A stretch of DNA of 40,596 bases from Desulfuromonadales bacterium (lineage in GTDB: Bacteria; Desulfobacterota; JAENJC01). The stretch covers positions 1 to 40,596 of the forward strand of contig CAKKSC010000076.1 in assembly GCA_919902985.1 (NCBI GenBank), written 5' to 3'. The position numbers and the translations under genes are program-made. Below are positions 15,821 to 24,240 of the stretch, in pieces (within the stretch, counting starts at the first letter, position 1; each line of letters begins with the position of its first letter). The notes under the pieces were generated by a model, which was given only the letters and a program-made list of their open reading frames with translations, made no database searches and was not told the DNA's origin.

Positions 15821-16744
15821 TTAAAACCGCAGAAGCATTGTTACGTTATATGAATCTCTATCCCTTCCCTGGTCATTGTCAGCATTAAATTTATTGAATC
15901 CAATAATGACGGCAAATTGTTGATTCAGGAATGCGGTAACTCCCAAACTGACTGTTTTCCCCTCGCTACTTTTATTATCTCCGGTGTCTAACGTTAGACC
16001 TCCGCCTAAGCTGAACTTCTGGTTAAAATAATAGTCTCCTGCAATTCCATATGTCCTGTTTGATTTTTTACTACTGTAATCTATCTCTGTAACTCCTAAA
16101 AGGCCTTCGATATTATAGGCGGTGCCGTCGCCATGTTCTTTTACATATTTTGCGGTCAGAGAATAGTGCTTTGTCTTGCTCGTCCCCTTTGAAATCGATG
16201 CTGATGCCGGTGTTGTGCCGTTAATAATGATGGGTTCTGATTCAGTATATTTGATTCCAGCAAGCAAATTCTTGTCAAGAAAGTATGCCAGGCCAAGTCC
16301 ATAAGTATCTGCTGTCGCTTCACCGCTGGCTGGGGATTTAAGTTCCCCCTTTCTTTTAGAATAGGTGGCTTGTAAAACCACTGGCAAGTCGGGCTTTGCA
16401 TATGTCAAAGCCGCTCCATAACTTGATCTGCTTGCCTCAATACCGCTGGAAGATTTAAAGTCTGACTGTATGACGAAAGCTTGAACGTTGCCAATCCTTT
16501 CCAGGAATGCCGCTTCCGCAAAAGGATGACCAGCCGTGCTCACCGGGGATAAGTGAATCTTGGCGTTCAAGGCATAATTTGAGTTTGTATTATGATCTTT
16601 GTCATCCGAACGGTAATAGTCGGCTGAAATCTCTGATTGATAGCTGTCCTGTGCGTTGGCCATCCTCACGCTGAAAGCAAATAATAAACATACGGCTAAA
16701 CCAATGGTGATATGATTGCGATTTTTCACTATAAACCCAGCCAT
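15821..16744 (-). CDS. Putative outer-membrane porin-like beta-barrel protein
   Basis: The preferred start is the ATG at 16744 (MAGFIVKNRNHITIG), preceded by AAGGAGA at good spacing; an upstream in-frame start at 16807 would add residues lacking a ribosome site. A signal peptide ends near MANAQ. The mature part consists of alternating beta-strand-like segments with many Tyr/Gly/Ser and ends in Phe (MLLRF), the usual outer-membrane insertion signal. It resembles general putative porins rather than a specific transporter; substrate unknown. It has its own promoter with a palindrome at the start site. Confidence 0.75.
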   Translation of the reverse strand: MAGFIVKNRNHITIGLAVCLLFAFSVRMANAQDSYQSEISADYYRSDDKDHNTNSNYALNAKIHLSPVSTAGHPFAEAAFLERIGNVQAFVIQSDFKSSSGIEASRSSYGAALTYAKPDLPVVLQATYSKRKGELKSPASGEATADTYGLGLAYFLDKNLLAGIKYTESEPIIINGTTPASASISKGTSKTKHYSLTAKYVKEHGDGTAYNIEGLLGVTEIDYSSKKSNRTYGIAGDYYFNQKFSLGGGLTLDTGDNKSSEGKTVSLGVTAFLNQQFAVIIGFNKFNADNDQGRDRDSYNVTMLLRF

Positions 16745-16799
16745 TTTATCTCCTTGATATTTTGATAGATTGTTTATATCTGAATGGAATGTGAAGTAT

Positions 16800-16839
16800 G
16801 TGTGCACACGATTATTATGAAATTATTCATGAATGTCAA
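16800..16839 (-). promoter_or_regulatory. Porin promoter with palindrome at +1
   Basis: On the minus strand TTGACA (16839-16834), a 17-bp spacer and AATAAT (16816-16811) form a near-consensus promoter. The 10-bp perfect palindrome GTGTGCACAC (16800-16809) covers the predicted start site (about 16804), a position suited to a repressor. The leader is about 60 nt. Confidence 0.6.
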
Positions 16840-16952
16840 TAAAATAATGAATTTATACGCAGTTGTCTTGTCGGGCATCAGAATGGGTGTGGCAGGTAAG
16901 AAATCGGCAAATCCAGTTGCATCTCTCATGATTCGGTGTTAGAAAATATGGT

Positions 16953-17120
16953 ATGAGAAGGTTTCTGAAAATCTCTGCCATCATCGCTTTAGTCTTATTT
17001 CTCCTCCTCATAACCGCCTCATTCATAGTAAAACTCAGCCTTGTCCGGTTAGGAAATTGCATAAGTTCATATGTTGAAAAAAAGTTCATAAACCCAGCGT
17101 GGAGGCCACTTTTAGCTTGA
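16953..17120 (+). pseudogene. Truncated single-helix membrane protein start
   Basis: A 55-codon frame begins MRRFLKISAIIALVLFLLLI with a clear membrane helix, then KLSLVRLGNC and YVEKKFINPAW. The layout (short basic start, one helix, amphipathic region) resembles the N-termini of AsmA/TamB-like or DUF748 proteins, which are far longer, so this is probably a broken-off gene start. No strong ribosome site. The family is not certain. Confidence 0.35.
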
Positions 17121-17183
17121 CTTTTGAAAAAACGGCTATGGAAAATTTTTCGTAAAATACCTTAATAACAAGGAGTTACGAAA

Positions 17184-17315
17184 ATGCCCTACACCTTCAA
17201 CCCGCTGGGTAAGAAAATTAAAAAAGCACCATCATTTTGGTTGCTGCTTAAAAAAAAAGAAAAAAAGGGGACAGATTTATTTATTGACACTGTTCGCAAA
17301 TATTTTGTAATATAG
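17184..17315 (+). pseudogene. Gene start interrupted by the RAYT element
   Basis: AAGGAG at 17170-17175 gives a good ribosome site for an ATG at 17184. The first residues MPYTFNPLGKKIKK have the look of MPYTFNP-type starts seen in phage-tail-like proteins. The frame then runs into the poly-A and GGGGACAG flank of the RAYT transposase and ends at TAG 17313-17315. The natural gene appears cut off by the insertion; no continuation is found on the other side. Confidence 0.4.
17284..17313 (+). promoter_or_regulatory. Promoter of the RAYT transposase
   Basis: TTGACA at 17284-17289 and TAATAT at 17308-17313 with an 18-bp spacer. The ATG at 17322 follows the -10 by 9 nt with no Shine-Dalgarno. The -35 box is immediately adjacent to the element's left flank. 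Confidence 0.55.
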
Positions 17316-17321
17316 CTCACG

Positions 17322-18017
17322 ATGCCAAGAACATCAAGAGTAGTAATACCAAACTATCCGCACCATGTCATGCAACGGGGCCATAATAGGCAGGTGGTCT
17401 TTGTAAGGGATGAGGATTATCTCTATTACCTTGAAAACTTAAAGGAATGGAAGAGAGAATTAGGTTGTAAGGTATATGCTTACTGCCTCATGTCAAACCA
17501 TGTTCACCTGATAATCGACCCTGGAGATAAGATTGAAAATCTGGCATTACTTATTAAGAGGGTTGCGGGAAGACAAACCAGATACGTGAATAGGCTGGAA
17601 AGTCGTAGAGGAACCCTTTGGGAAGGGCGATATAAATCCAGTCCTATCGATAAAGACCCGTACCTTATAGCGTGTTGCCGATATGTTGAACTCAACCCTG
17701 TTCGGGCAAGGATCGTAGATGATCCGGGAGAATACAGATGGTCGAGTTACAGGCACAGGGCAGGTATGGAAATGTTAGATTGGCTGGATAGAGACCCAAG
17801 TTATCTGGGGTTAGGAAAGACGAATAAAGAACGTGAAAAGCGCTACATCGAATCGCTGAAGGAATCGATTCCGAAGTCAGAATGGGATATTATCCGTCAA
17901 GCTGTCCAACGAGGACAGCTCACGGGGACTTCCCGATTTATTGAAGAAGTGGAAGCAGAGATTGGAAGGAGGATAGAATTTCGGAAACAAGGAAGGCCAA
18001 AAGGTGATAAAAAATAA
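17322..18017 (+). CDS. REP-associated tyrosine transposase (Y1_Tnp domain)
   Basis: A 231-residue HUH-type single-strand transposase. It opens MPRTSRVVIPNYPHHVMQRG, has the HUH pair His60-Val-His62 in SNHVHLII, and a catalytic-Tyr helix region (VAGRQTRYVNRLESRRGTLW). The RAYT signature CCRYVELNPVRARIV and the RWSSYRHR segment follow. The C-terminus (about 165-231) is an extra helical domain. Such proteins excise and insert repeat-flanked DNA and help spread REP-like palindromes. The 3' end of the gene runs into the right flank of the element. Confidence 0.92.
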   Translation: MPRTSRVVIPNYPHHVMQRGHNRQVVFVRDEDYLYYLENLKEWKRELGCKVYAYCLMSNHVHLIIDPGDKIENLALLIKRVAGRQTRYVNRLESRRGTLWEGRYKSSPIDKDPYLIACCRYVELNPVRARIVDDPGEYRWSSYRHRAGMEMLDWLDRDPSYLGLGKTNKEREKRYIESLKESIPKSEWDIIRQAVQRGQLTGTSRFIEEVEAEIGRRIEFRKQGRPKGDKK

Positions 18018-18060
18018 ATCTGTCCCCTTTTACTCCTTTTACTCTTTTACTCTTTTACTT

Positions 18061-19353
18061 ATGACTGACCTCAAAAAACATCAGGAAGAGCTTTCAAAAT
18101 GCAGTAAATGCGGCTTCTGCCAGGCATTCTGCCCTGTTTATGCCGTAACAGGGAGGGAGCCGGAGGTAGCAAGGGGCAGGAATGCCCAGTTGCTGGCTGT
18201 TTTGAAAGGAGAACTCTCAATATCTGAGATAGAACCGGCCCTCTCAACATGTCTTCTGTGCAGGGCATGCGTCCCTTCATGCTTCACCGGGGTTAAAACC
18301 GATGAGCTGGTTCGCGCCGGCAGGGAGAGCTTTGTTGAGTCCAAGAGGGGCGGTGTTGTTCAGAAGATGGTTTTTAACAGCATCCTTCCTTATCCGGCAA
18401 GAGTTGCCGCACTCCTGAAGATAGTTCTTTTTTTTAAAAGGATTGGATTCGCCTCCCTGGCAAATAGACTGGGGATCCTTCCTGAGCGGCTGAGGATAGC
18501 TGATTCTCTTATGGACGATGTCTCAAAGAGGTTCATGCGCTTCAGGCCATCGCCCCACCCTTCTACCCATCCGGGCATAAATACCAGAGGAGCTAAGGTT
18601 GCCTGGTTCAAGAGCTGCGGTTTTAATTACCTTCTCCCTGAGACAGGTGAAGCCACAATAAGACTCATTGAAGGGCTTGGATACGAAGTTGTAATCCCTG
18701 ACAACAACTGCTGCGGCCTGCCCCCTTATGCCCATGGTTATGCAGATGCTGCGAAGAAGCTGGCAAGAAAGAACATAGAGGCGCTTGAAAAGTTTGAAAT
18801 GATCTTGACCGAGTGCGGATCCTGCTCATCCTTTCTGAAGGAATATGCGGAGCTGTTGTCTGATGATCCTGAATATGCAGAACGGGCCAAAATAGTCTCA
18901 GAGCGGGTAGTTGACTCAAATGATTTTATTTTCAATGTGTTAACGGGGACAGCCCCGAATCTACGTCCATTCGACGAGCTCATGGCCCGTAATTCTGGGA
19001 CAGTCCCCTCGTTAAAGGTAACATACCACGACCCGTGCCACCTCAGCCGTTACCAGGGCATTACCAGAGAACCGAGGGAGATACTCAGGTCTGTTCCGGG
19101 GCTTGAGTTCATTGAACTCCCGGAGGCTGACTGGTGCTGCGGCGGGGCTGGGACCTACAGCGTTACGAACAACGAGATATCCATGAAGATACTCGAAAGG
19201 AAGATGAATAATATAAAGAAGACGGGGGCAGATGTGGTCGCAACATCGTGCCCTGCCTGCATGATTCAGCTTTCCTACGGGATAAGACGGGAAGGACTAA
19301 ATATCAGGGTCATGCATGTAAATCAATTACTTGCTTTATCCCTGAAACCGTGA
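18061..19353 (+). CDS. glcF: GlcF/HdrD-like iron-sulfur oxidoreductase subunit
   Basis: A 430-residue protein with two ferredoxin-type clusters at the N-terminus (CSKCGFCQAFCPVY and CLLCRACVPSC). Two CCG (cysteine-rich) domains follow, containing NNCCGLPPYA, ECGSCSSFLKEY, then YHDPCHLSRYQGI, DWCCGGAGTY and TSCPACMIQL. This is the glycolate oxidase iron-sulfur subunit (GlcF) layout; lactate or heterodisulfide-reductase relatives are alternatives. The FAD subunit GlcD is not in the window. The ATG at 18061 is chosen because the upstream frame is RAYT flank. Between the two CCG domains, residues from 18945-19008 come from a REP-like repeat translated in frame. The 3' end overlaps the converging glycosyltransferase gene by 31 bp. 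Confidence 0.85.
   Translation: MTDLKKHQEELSKCSKCGFCQAFCPVYAVTGREPEVARGRNAQLLAVLKGELSISEIEPALSTCLLCRACVPSCFTGVKTDELVRAGRESFVESKRGGVVQKMVFNSILPYPARVAALLKIVLFFKRIGFASLANRLGILPERLRIADSLMDDVSKRFMRFRPSPHPSTHPGINTRGAKVAWFKSCGFNYLLPETGEATIRLIEGLGYEVVIPDNNCCGLPPYAHGYADAAKKLARKNIEALEKFEMILTECGSCSSFLKEYAELLSDDPEYAERAKIVSERVVDSNDFIFNVLTGTAPNLRPFDELMARNSGTVPSLKVTYHDPCHLSRYQGITREPREILRSVPGLEFIELPEADWCCGGAGTYSVTNNEISMKILERKMNNIKKTGADVVATSCPACMIQLSYGIRREGLNIRVMHVNQLLALSLKP
18945..19008. repeat. REP-like segment inside glcF
   Basis: GGGGACAGCCCC (18945-18956) and GGGACAGTCCCC (18997-19008) bracket a 40-bp centre. Both are members of the GGGGACAG motif family seen around the RAYT. The whole segment is read through in frame, giving roughly GTAPNLRPFDELMARNSGTV in GlcF. 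Confidence 0.6.
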
Positions 19354-20816
19354 AAATTCCTGCAGTAAGACACGGCATAGGTCTTTATGACCTTCCCATT
19401 TCTCATCGGCTCTATTCTTTTTATCTCTGTAATTTCATCAAACAGGGAGTTGATATATGCGTCATCCTCTCTGCCGGGACTGCTGACCAATAGGGCGTCA
19501 GCGCCTTTTTGGGGGCCTGCCCACATATTATATTGATTGAATTTACCCTCGCCCGCGAGCTCGTAAACATACGGTTTTGACGGGATATAGAAGGAAAGCT
19601 CTGATGCGACCTGGTGAGAAGTGGCCATTATGAAAAGACCTTTTGAGTTGTCAAATTCCTTCTGGTGCTGCAATTCATTCAACACCTTCCCAGTCTCCAG
19701 ACCCAGTTCCTGCCACCTGTGAAGTTCGTTTGTCGGGTCTTTTTTAATGGTAATAAGGGGGCTTACAGCCTGAATATGGACGAATATGGTAAGTATAACA
19801 GCAGTAGCAGCAACAGCGGTTGCAAACACCTTTTTCCTTTGATAGTCACTCTTAAAATACAGGGATACGAGGGCGATTATTGCCGTAAAATATGCAGACA
19901 TCGGCCAGTTGCCTTCCACCTTTGCCCTAAGGCTTGAATATCCGAAGAACAGGACAACGAAAGAGGATAGGGAGGATAAAAGGAGGTATCTCCAGTCTTT
20001 TTCTCTAAACCATGCAATGGAACTCATTATCATGGCCCATACGCAGGCAATGAACAGGAATGGGGAGACTATTCCGGCCTGGCTGCCGATGTATTCCAGG
20101 AAGGATGGGAACCCTGCCTTCCTCTTGACTTCAAGGCCGTGGGTAAGCTGAAACTTGAATGAGGCCCAGTCATTCCGAGCGTTCCAGATGATGACGGGTG
20201 AAAATGTCAGGAGGGCAATGGCGCTGCCGATATATGGTTCCTTTCTTCTCAGCCAGTGGCGATGCCCTTTCGAGAGTAACAGGAATATGAGAAATGCCGG
20301 GACAAAGAGGACCATTATGTATTTGCTCAGCATCCCGAGACCAAGGGCAATGCCATTCAGATACCACCACATCCCCACGCCGGTCTTAATGGCCCTGACG
20401 CCAGAATATGATGCCAGGAGCCAGAAAAGGGCGAATGGCGTATCTACAGTTGCCAGTATCCCGCCAATTGAATAGATGAGAGTTATGTTTGCAAGCAGGG
20501 CAGAGTAAAATCCTATTTTTTCATCAAACAGATCTTTTCCCAGAAGATAGACAGTGACAGTGACGGTGCTGCCTATAATAACGGAAGGAAGTCTCACGAC
20601 AAACTCTGTGTTCCCAAGGGCGCCGGTAAAGAGGCTTATCAGATACATCAGCATCGGGGGGTGGTCATAATATGAAAGCTGAAGCCTGCGGGAAAGGTCC
20701 CAGTAATAGGCCTCATCAGGGACGAGCTCTATGAAGTTAATGTAAATAAGGCGGAAGGCTGTTGTTAAAACAACGAGGATAAACAGCGGTATCCGGTATC
20801 TGTTGTCAACAGTCAT
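19323..20816 (-). CDS. ArnT/PMT-like membrane glycosyltransferase
   Basis: A 497-residue polytopic protein of the GT39/ArnT (PMT_2) superfamily, which moves sugars from polyprenyl-phosphate donors to lipid or protein on the periplasmic side. About ten hydrophobic helices are visible. The first external loop carries the family acidic pair in ELVPDEAYYWDLSRR followed by LQLSYYDHPPM. Acceptor and sugar are unknown; lipid A modification is only one option. It is the last gene of the rimI-pyrD operon, 6 bp after pyrD, and its 3' end overlaps glcF. Confidence 0.82.
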   Translation of the reverse strand: MTVDNRYRIPLFILVVLTTAFRLIYINFIELVPDEAYYWDLSRRLQLSYYDHPPMLMYLISLFTGALGNTEFVVRLPSVIIGSTVTVTVYLLGKDLFDEKIGFYSALLANITLIYSIGGILATVDTPFALFWLLASYSGVRAIKTGVGMWWYLNGIALGLGMLSKYIMVLFVPAFLIFLLLSKGHRHWLRRKEPYIGSAIALLTFSPVIIWNARNDWASFKFQLTHGLEVKRKAGFPSFLEYIGSQAGIVSPFLFIACVWAMIMSSIAWFREKDWRYLLLSSLSSFVVLFFGYSSLRAKVEGNWPMSAYFTAIIALVSLYFKSDYQRKKVFATAVAATAVILTIFVHIQAVSPLITIKKDPTNELHRWQELGLETGKVLNELQHQKEFDNSKGLFIMATSHQVASELSFYIPSKPYVYELAGEGKFNQYNMWAGPQKGADALLVSSPGREDDAYINSLFDEITEIKRIEPMRNGKVIKTYAVSYCRNFHGFRDKASN

Positions 20817-20822
20817 CTGCTG

Positions 20823-21881
20823 CTATCTCCTCTCAATTCCAATAATATCAGTTATATTTTTGACCCCATCCCTCTCCATCAGTTCCTGAAGTTCCTTATT
20901 TATCCTGCCGACCAGCGCCGGGCCGTGGAATATCATGGCCGAATATATCTGGACCAGGGAGGCGCCGGCCTTGAGTCTCCTGTATGCCTCTTTCCCTGAG
21001 TCTATGCCGCCTACACTTATCAGTATGGTCTTGCCGTACAGCTCACCTGCTATTGAGTCAAATATGGCAAAATTCTTCTCACGTATCACCTTCCCGCTTA
21101 TGCCTCCAAATTCCCTGGCCCCGGGCAGAAGGCTGTACTCTGTGCTTGTGTTGGCTGCAATAATACCGGATGCGCCGTGCTCTACTGCTGTTGAACAGAG
21201 TGACACCGCGGCAGCATTATCCATATCGGGGGCTATCTTCAGAAATATGGGGCGTGACGTCATCTGTCCGGCGGTTTTAAACAGATCAGCTATAAATCGC
21301 TCGTTCTGCAAATCCCTTAGCTGAGGAGTATTTGGCGATGAGATATTTATTACCAGATAGTCGCACAGGTCTTTAAATGCGCTTATTAGGGTTTGGTAGT
21401 CCTTAATTGCCTCTTCCTGTGGAGTTGCCTTATTTTTCCCAATATTAACGCCTACAGGGACCGAGGAGGGAAAGGTCCGTTCCATTCTTTTCAGTACAGA
21501 TTCCATCCCGTCATTATTGAAACCCATAGCGTTCTGGAGACTCTCATACTCAGGGAACCTGAAGAGGCGAGGCCTGGGGTTGCCTTCCTGCGGAAGTGGG
21601 GTTACCGTTCCCACCTCAACAAATCCAAAACCAAGGGCGCTCATTCCCCTGATCATGGTGGCATTCTTGTCGAACCCCGCGGACAGCCCTACCGGGTTTG
21701 GAAACTGCCTGCCAAAGATAGTCTGGGTCAGGGACTCGCCTGATACAGAGTACCTCCTCTTGAGCAGAGGCAGGAAAAACGGCATTGTCTGAGCGAAACG
21801 TACAGCCATCTCCGTCATGTGATGAGCGGTTTCAGGGTCTATTCTGAACAATATCTTTTTCAGCTTCTTGAAGTCGCACAT
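20823..21881 (-). CDS. pyrD: Dihydroorotate dehydrogenase (quinone), class 2
   Basis: FMN enzyme of pyrimidine synthesis, linked to the membrane quinone pool. The 352 residues include the class 2 N-terminal amphipathic extension (LFRIDPETAHHMTEMAVRFA). They also include VGLSAGFDKN, the VGTVTPLPQEGNPRPRLFRF stretch, NAMGFNN, the catalytic Ser region NISSPNTPQLRDLQ and the FMN phosphate loop VGGIDSG. The gene follows rimI by 23 bp. The ribosome site is weak (GGAG lies about 20 nt upstream), so expression may depend on the rimI transcript. Confidence 0.96.
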   Translation of the reverse strand: MCDFKKLKKILFRIDPETAHHMTEMAVRFAQTMPFFLPLLKRRYSVSGESLTQTIFGRQFPNPVGLSAGFDKNATMIRGMSALGFGFVEVGTVTPLPQEGNPRPRLFRFPEYESLQNAMGFNNDGMESVLKRMERTFPSSVPVGVNIGKNKATPQEEAIKDYQTLISAFKDLCDYLVINISSPNTPQLRDLQNERFIADLFKTAGQMTSRPIFLKIAPDMDNAAAVSLCSTAVEHGASGIIAANTSTEYSLLPGAREFGGISGKVIREKNFAIFDSIAGELYGKTILISVGGIDSGKEAYRRLKAGASLVQIYSAMIFHGPALVGRINKELQELMERDGVKNITDIIGIERR

Positions 21882-21904
21882 AGCTTTATTAATTATTCTT
21901 GCTC

Positions 21905-22348
21905 CTATAAAACCAGTTCCATCAGGATTGCATCCTCTCCTGTATCTCCGTAATAACCTTTTCTGATCCCTGCCTCCCTGAATCCAAAACCTTTATATAA
22001 ATTCAGGGCTGCAATATTCAGGTTCCTTACTTCCAGTAAAAAAATATTTGCACCCTTCTCTTTGGCAAACTTCAGGACATGGCAAAGGAGCTTTTTTGCG
22101 ATCCCCTCCCTCCTGAACATCTTATGCACGGCAAGGTTCAGGATATGTACCTCATCCACTATGAGCCGGAAAGATACATAACCCAGGAGTATGCCGGCAT
22201 CGTCTTTTGCCAGGATGATATGAGAGCAGGGGTTTTCAAGTTCATTCAGGAAGAGCCTGATCGACCAGGGAGTCGGGAAAGATGAATTCTCAATCTCCAG
22301 TACGTCAGCCAGATCGGCTTCCGTCATCGGGGTCAGTCTTATGTCCAT
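21905..22348 (-). CDS. rimI: Ribosomal-protein-S18-alanine N-acetyltransferase RimI
   Basis: GNAT-family acetyltransferase that acetylates the N-terminal alanine of ribosomal protein S18. The 147 residues match the family length. They show TEADLADVLEIENSSFPTPW, the acetyl-CoA loop region LAVHKMFRREGIAKKLL and LEVRNLNIAALNLYKGFGF. First gene of the operon with pyrD and the membrane glycosyltransferase. A good promoter lies 21 bp upstream, leaving a leader of about 14 nt with a weak AAGG site. Confidence 0.9.
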   Translation of the reverse strand: MDIRLTPMTEADLADVLEIENSSFPTPWSIRLFLNELENPCSHIILAKDDAGILLGYVSFRLIVDEVHILNLAVHKMFRREGIAKKLLCHVLKFAKEKGANIFLLEVRNLNIAALNLYKGFGFREAGIRKGYYGDTGEDAILMELVL

Positions 22349-22368
22349 TTTCCAACCTTTTTGCAGAA

Positions 22369-22397
22369 ATCATAGGGATGAAGTCCAATGTTGTCAA
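22369..22397 (-). promoter_or_regulatory. Sigma-70 promoter of the rimI-pyrD operon
   Basis: On the minus strand TTGACA (22397-22392), a 17-bp spacer and TATGAT (22374-22369). The predicted start is near 22362, so the leader to rimI is about 14 nt. Confidence 0.75.
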
Positions 22398-22430
22398 GGT
22401 CTTTTTCCGCTGGTATACTTTTGATTAGAT

Positions 22431-22498
22431 TGCAAAGTGCAAAGTGCAAAATGCAAAGTGTAAAATGGTGATTTAAATTTTGCAATTTGCATTTTACA
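22431..22498. repeat. TGCAAAR heptamer tandem repeat with inverted arm
   Basis: Five heptamers of the form TGCAAAG/TGCAAAA/TGTAAAA run from 22431 to 22465. The stretch 22445-22466 is matched in inverse (19 of 22) by 22477-22498, across a 10-nt loop, giving a long A/T-rich hairpin just before the nitroreductase ribosome site. Confidence 0.75.
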
Positions 22499-22517
22499 AT
22501 AACATACAGGAGGTTAT

Positions 22518-23180
22518 ATGGACGCGATCGAATGCATCAGGACACGGATGAGCATCAGAAAATTCAGGCCGGACCCGGTTTCCAGGGAGATACTTTCGGA
22601 GATAATAAAGACAGCCCAGTGCAGTCCGTCATATAAAAACAGTCAGCCCTGGGAGGTGGCGATAGTATCCGGCGAGAAAAAGGAGGAGTTGTCAAAGGCG
22701 CTGATAGAGTTGATAAAAAAGGATGCGCCGCCCCAGCCGGACATCCCCGAACCTGTATCATGGCCGCCTCTTATTGAGCAAAGGATGGCTGAACACATGA
22801 GGAAGAGGAGTGAAAAGTTCGGCTTTAATCTTGCCGACACCGGACTCCTGAAGATGTCAAAGATAGCAAACTCCCGGTTTTACGGCGCTCCCCACGGAAT
22901 ATTCCTTTACCAGGATCAGACACTCCCGACATGGTCAATCCTTGACATTGGTATGTTTGCCCACGGCCTCATGCTGGCCGCCAATGCCCACGGCGTCGGC
23001 ACCGTCCCTCAGGCGTTCCTCACCGATTACCCGGCCACCGTAAAAAGGTTGCTAAAGATACCTGACTCCAAAAGGCTGGTCCTCGGCATCTCCATTGGCT
23101 ACCCGAACATGGAAGACAAGGCCAACAGCTACAAGAGCCAGAGGGTAGATGTAAGCGAGATACTGAAGTGGATAGAATAA
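22518..23180 (+). CDS. Nitroreductase-family flavoprotein
   Basis: FMN-dependent NAD(P)H oxidoreductase fold. The 220 residues show RTRMSIRKFRPDPVSREIL with the FMN-phosphate-binding Arg/Ser cluster, CSPSYKNSQPWEVAIV, IGMFAHGLMLAANAHGVGTV and ISIGYPN near the C-terminus. Members reduce nitroaromatics, quinones or flavins; the natural substrate here is unknown. AGGAGG directly precedes the ATG at good spacing. It is flanked by a hairpin repeat upstream and transcribed alone, converging on the phospholipase gene. Confidence 0.88.
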   Translation: MDAIECIRTRMSIRKFRPDPVSREILSEIIKTAQCSPSYKNSQPWEVAIVSGEKKEELSKALIELIKKDAPPQPDIPEPVSWPPLIEQRMAEHMRKRSEKFGFNLADTGLLKMSKIANSRFYGAPHGIFLYQDQTLPTWSILDIGMFAHGLMLAANAHGVGTVPQAFLTDYPATVKRLLKIPDSKRLVLGISIGYPNMEDKANSYKSQRVDVSEILKWIE

Positions 23181-23229
23181 GATACACCTCACAATCCTGA
23201 TCTCTCTATTGTGTCCCCTTTTCCTCTTT

Positions 23230-24240
23230 CTAATAGAAGAATGAAAGCCCGCCCTTCCACTTCGTCTCCTGACTGGAAAACTTTTGCAGGCTTTCTCCGT
23301 AACCGTCCCAGTATTGGACATACAGAAAAAAGTTTGTATACGGGATATTTTGGTGATAACCGATCTCGATTGAGCCTTTATCCCAGTCGCGGAATATCCG
23401 TGTCTTGAAATCCAACTGGTTATTCTTCAGCCATGCCATGTTAGACAAGTAAGGCAACTCTCTTATACTGAAACCGACCTCGCCTCTTCCGGCATAATCA
23501 AGAAACTTTTCGTTATGTCCTATAGATGTGAGATAGTCGTCCTGGTCTTCATATCCGTATGCCTGCCACAGTTTAAGGTAAGCCGAATACTTTTCCTTAC
23601 GGAGGACACCTTTTCCCTCCAGTTCGTTTTTTGCTTCAATTCCGAATGAGAAGAGGAGATAAAGCCTGTTCCAGCTTCTTGACTCTGCCCCGTCACGGCC
23701 GTTGGACTCATGTTCCCCGCCGATCACCACATGATCGAGGTATATACCGCTTCCTTTGACCTTGTAGTCAAGAAACAGTTCAGGGTTGTAGTTGTTCTCT
23801 TCAAACGGGGCCGAGGGTTTTCCGATATTCCAGAAAGACTTCTGGGTATAGGCCATATATAGTGGGAAATAGTCTCTTTTAAAGATATTAAGGCTCCCTT
23901 CGAATACTTGGTATTTGGCGCTTATCTGAAACTTTACCTGGGCGGCAGGATCGCCGGGGAGGCCGTTTGCGATAAAATAGTTGAGCTTGTGGGGCTGAAA
24001 ATCAAGACCAGGTTTTTCTGCTTCAGCCATTGGCTCCAGCAGTGCCCCCTTCATTTCCGCCCATATTGCCTCCTTTCCCCTTTTTGCGCTTTCATTTTCA
24101 TAGACATTCTGTATCGTCGCCTCCAGCTTTTCAAGCTCTTCAGTCGTAAACTGGCCAACTGCGCCGGCTCTTACTGGAAGTAAGATCAGGAATGCGCTCA
24201 GCAGGATCAACTGAATATTGAAAGCAGACATCATATTCAT
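23230..24240 (-). CDS. pldA: Outer-membrane phospholipase A (OMPLA)
   Basis: Outer-membrane beta-barrel phospholipase A1 that hydrolyses membrane phospholipids when activated by dimerisation and calcium. A signal peptide (IQLILLSAFLILLPVRAGA) is followed by a longer than usual N-terminal region and then the barrel with YTQKSFW. The catalytic residues are His177 and Ser179 in GGEHESNGRDG and Asn191 in SRSWNRLY. The His-Ser and Ser-Asn spacings (2 and 12) equal E. coli OMPLA (H142, S144, N156). The protein ends in aromatic residues (SFFY). Its ATG overlaps the stop of the upstream DUF900 gene (ATGA), so the two are coupled. Confidence 0.92.
   Translation of the reverse strand: MNMMSAFNIQLILLSAFLILLPVRAGAVGQFTTEELEKLEATIQNVYENESAKRGKEAIWAEMKGALLEPMAEAEKPGLDFQPHKLNYFIANGLPGDPAAQVKFQISAKYQVFEGSLNIFKRDYFPLYMAYTQKSFWNIGKPSAPFEENNYNPELFLDYKVKGSGIYLDHVVIGGEHESNGRDGAESRSWNRLYLLFSFGIEAKNELEGKGVLRKEKYSAYLKLWQAYGYEDQDDYLTSIGHNEKFLDYAGRGEVGFSIRELPYLSNMAWLKNNQLDFKTRIFRDWDKGSIEIGYHQNIPYTNFFLYVQYWDGYGESLQKFSSQETKWKGGLSFFY

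Larger units (their letters stand above)
17267..18027 (+). mobile_element. RAYT element with inverted 16-mer flanks
   Basis: GGGGACAGATTTATTT (17267-17282) and its exact inverse AAATAAATCTGTCCCC (18012-18027) bracket one transposase gene. The same 16-mer also stands alone at 13698-13713 and 27796-27811. REP-associated tyrosine transposases recognise short repeated sequences of this kind. The right flank lies 33 bp before the glcF start. Confidence 0.8.

Noticed and set aside
22431-22465. CRISPR-like array
   Set aside because: Repeat unit is only 7 bp with no spacers, and no cas genes are present.
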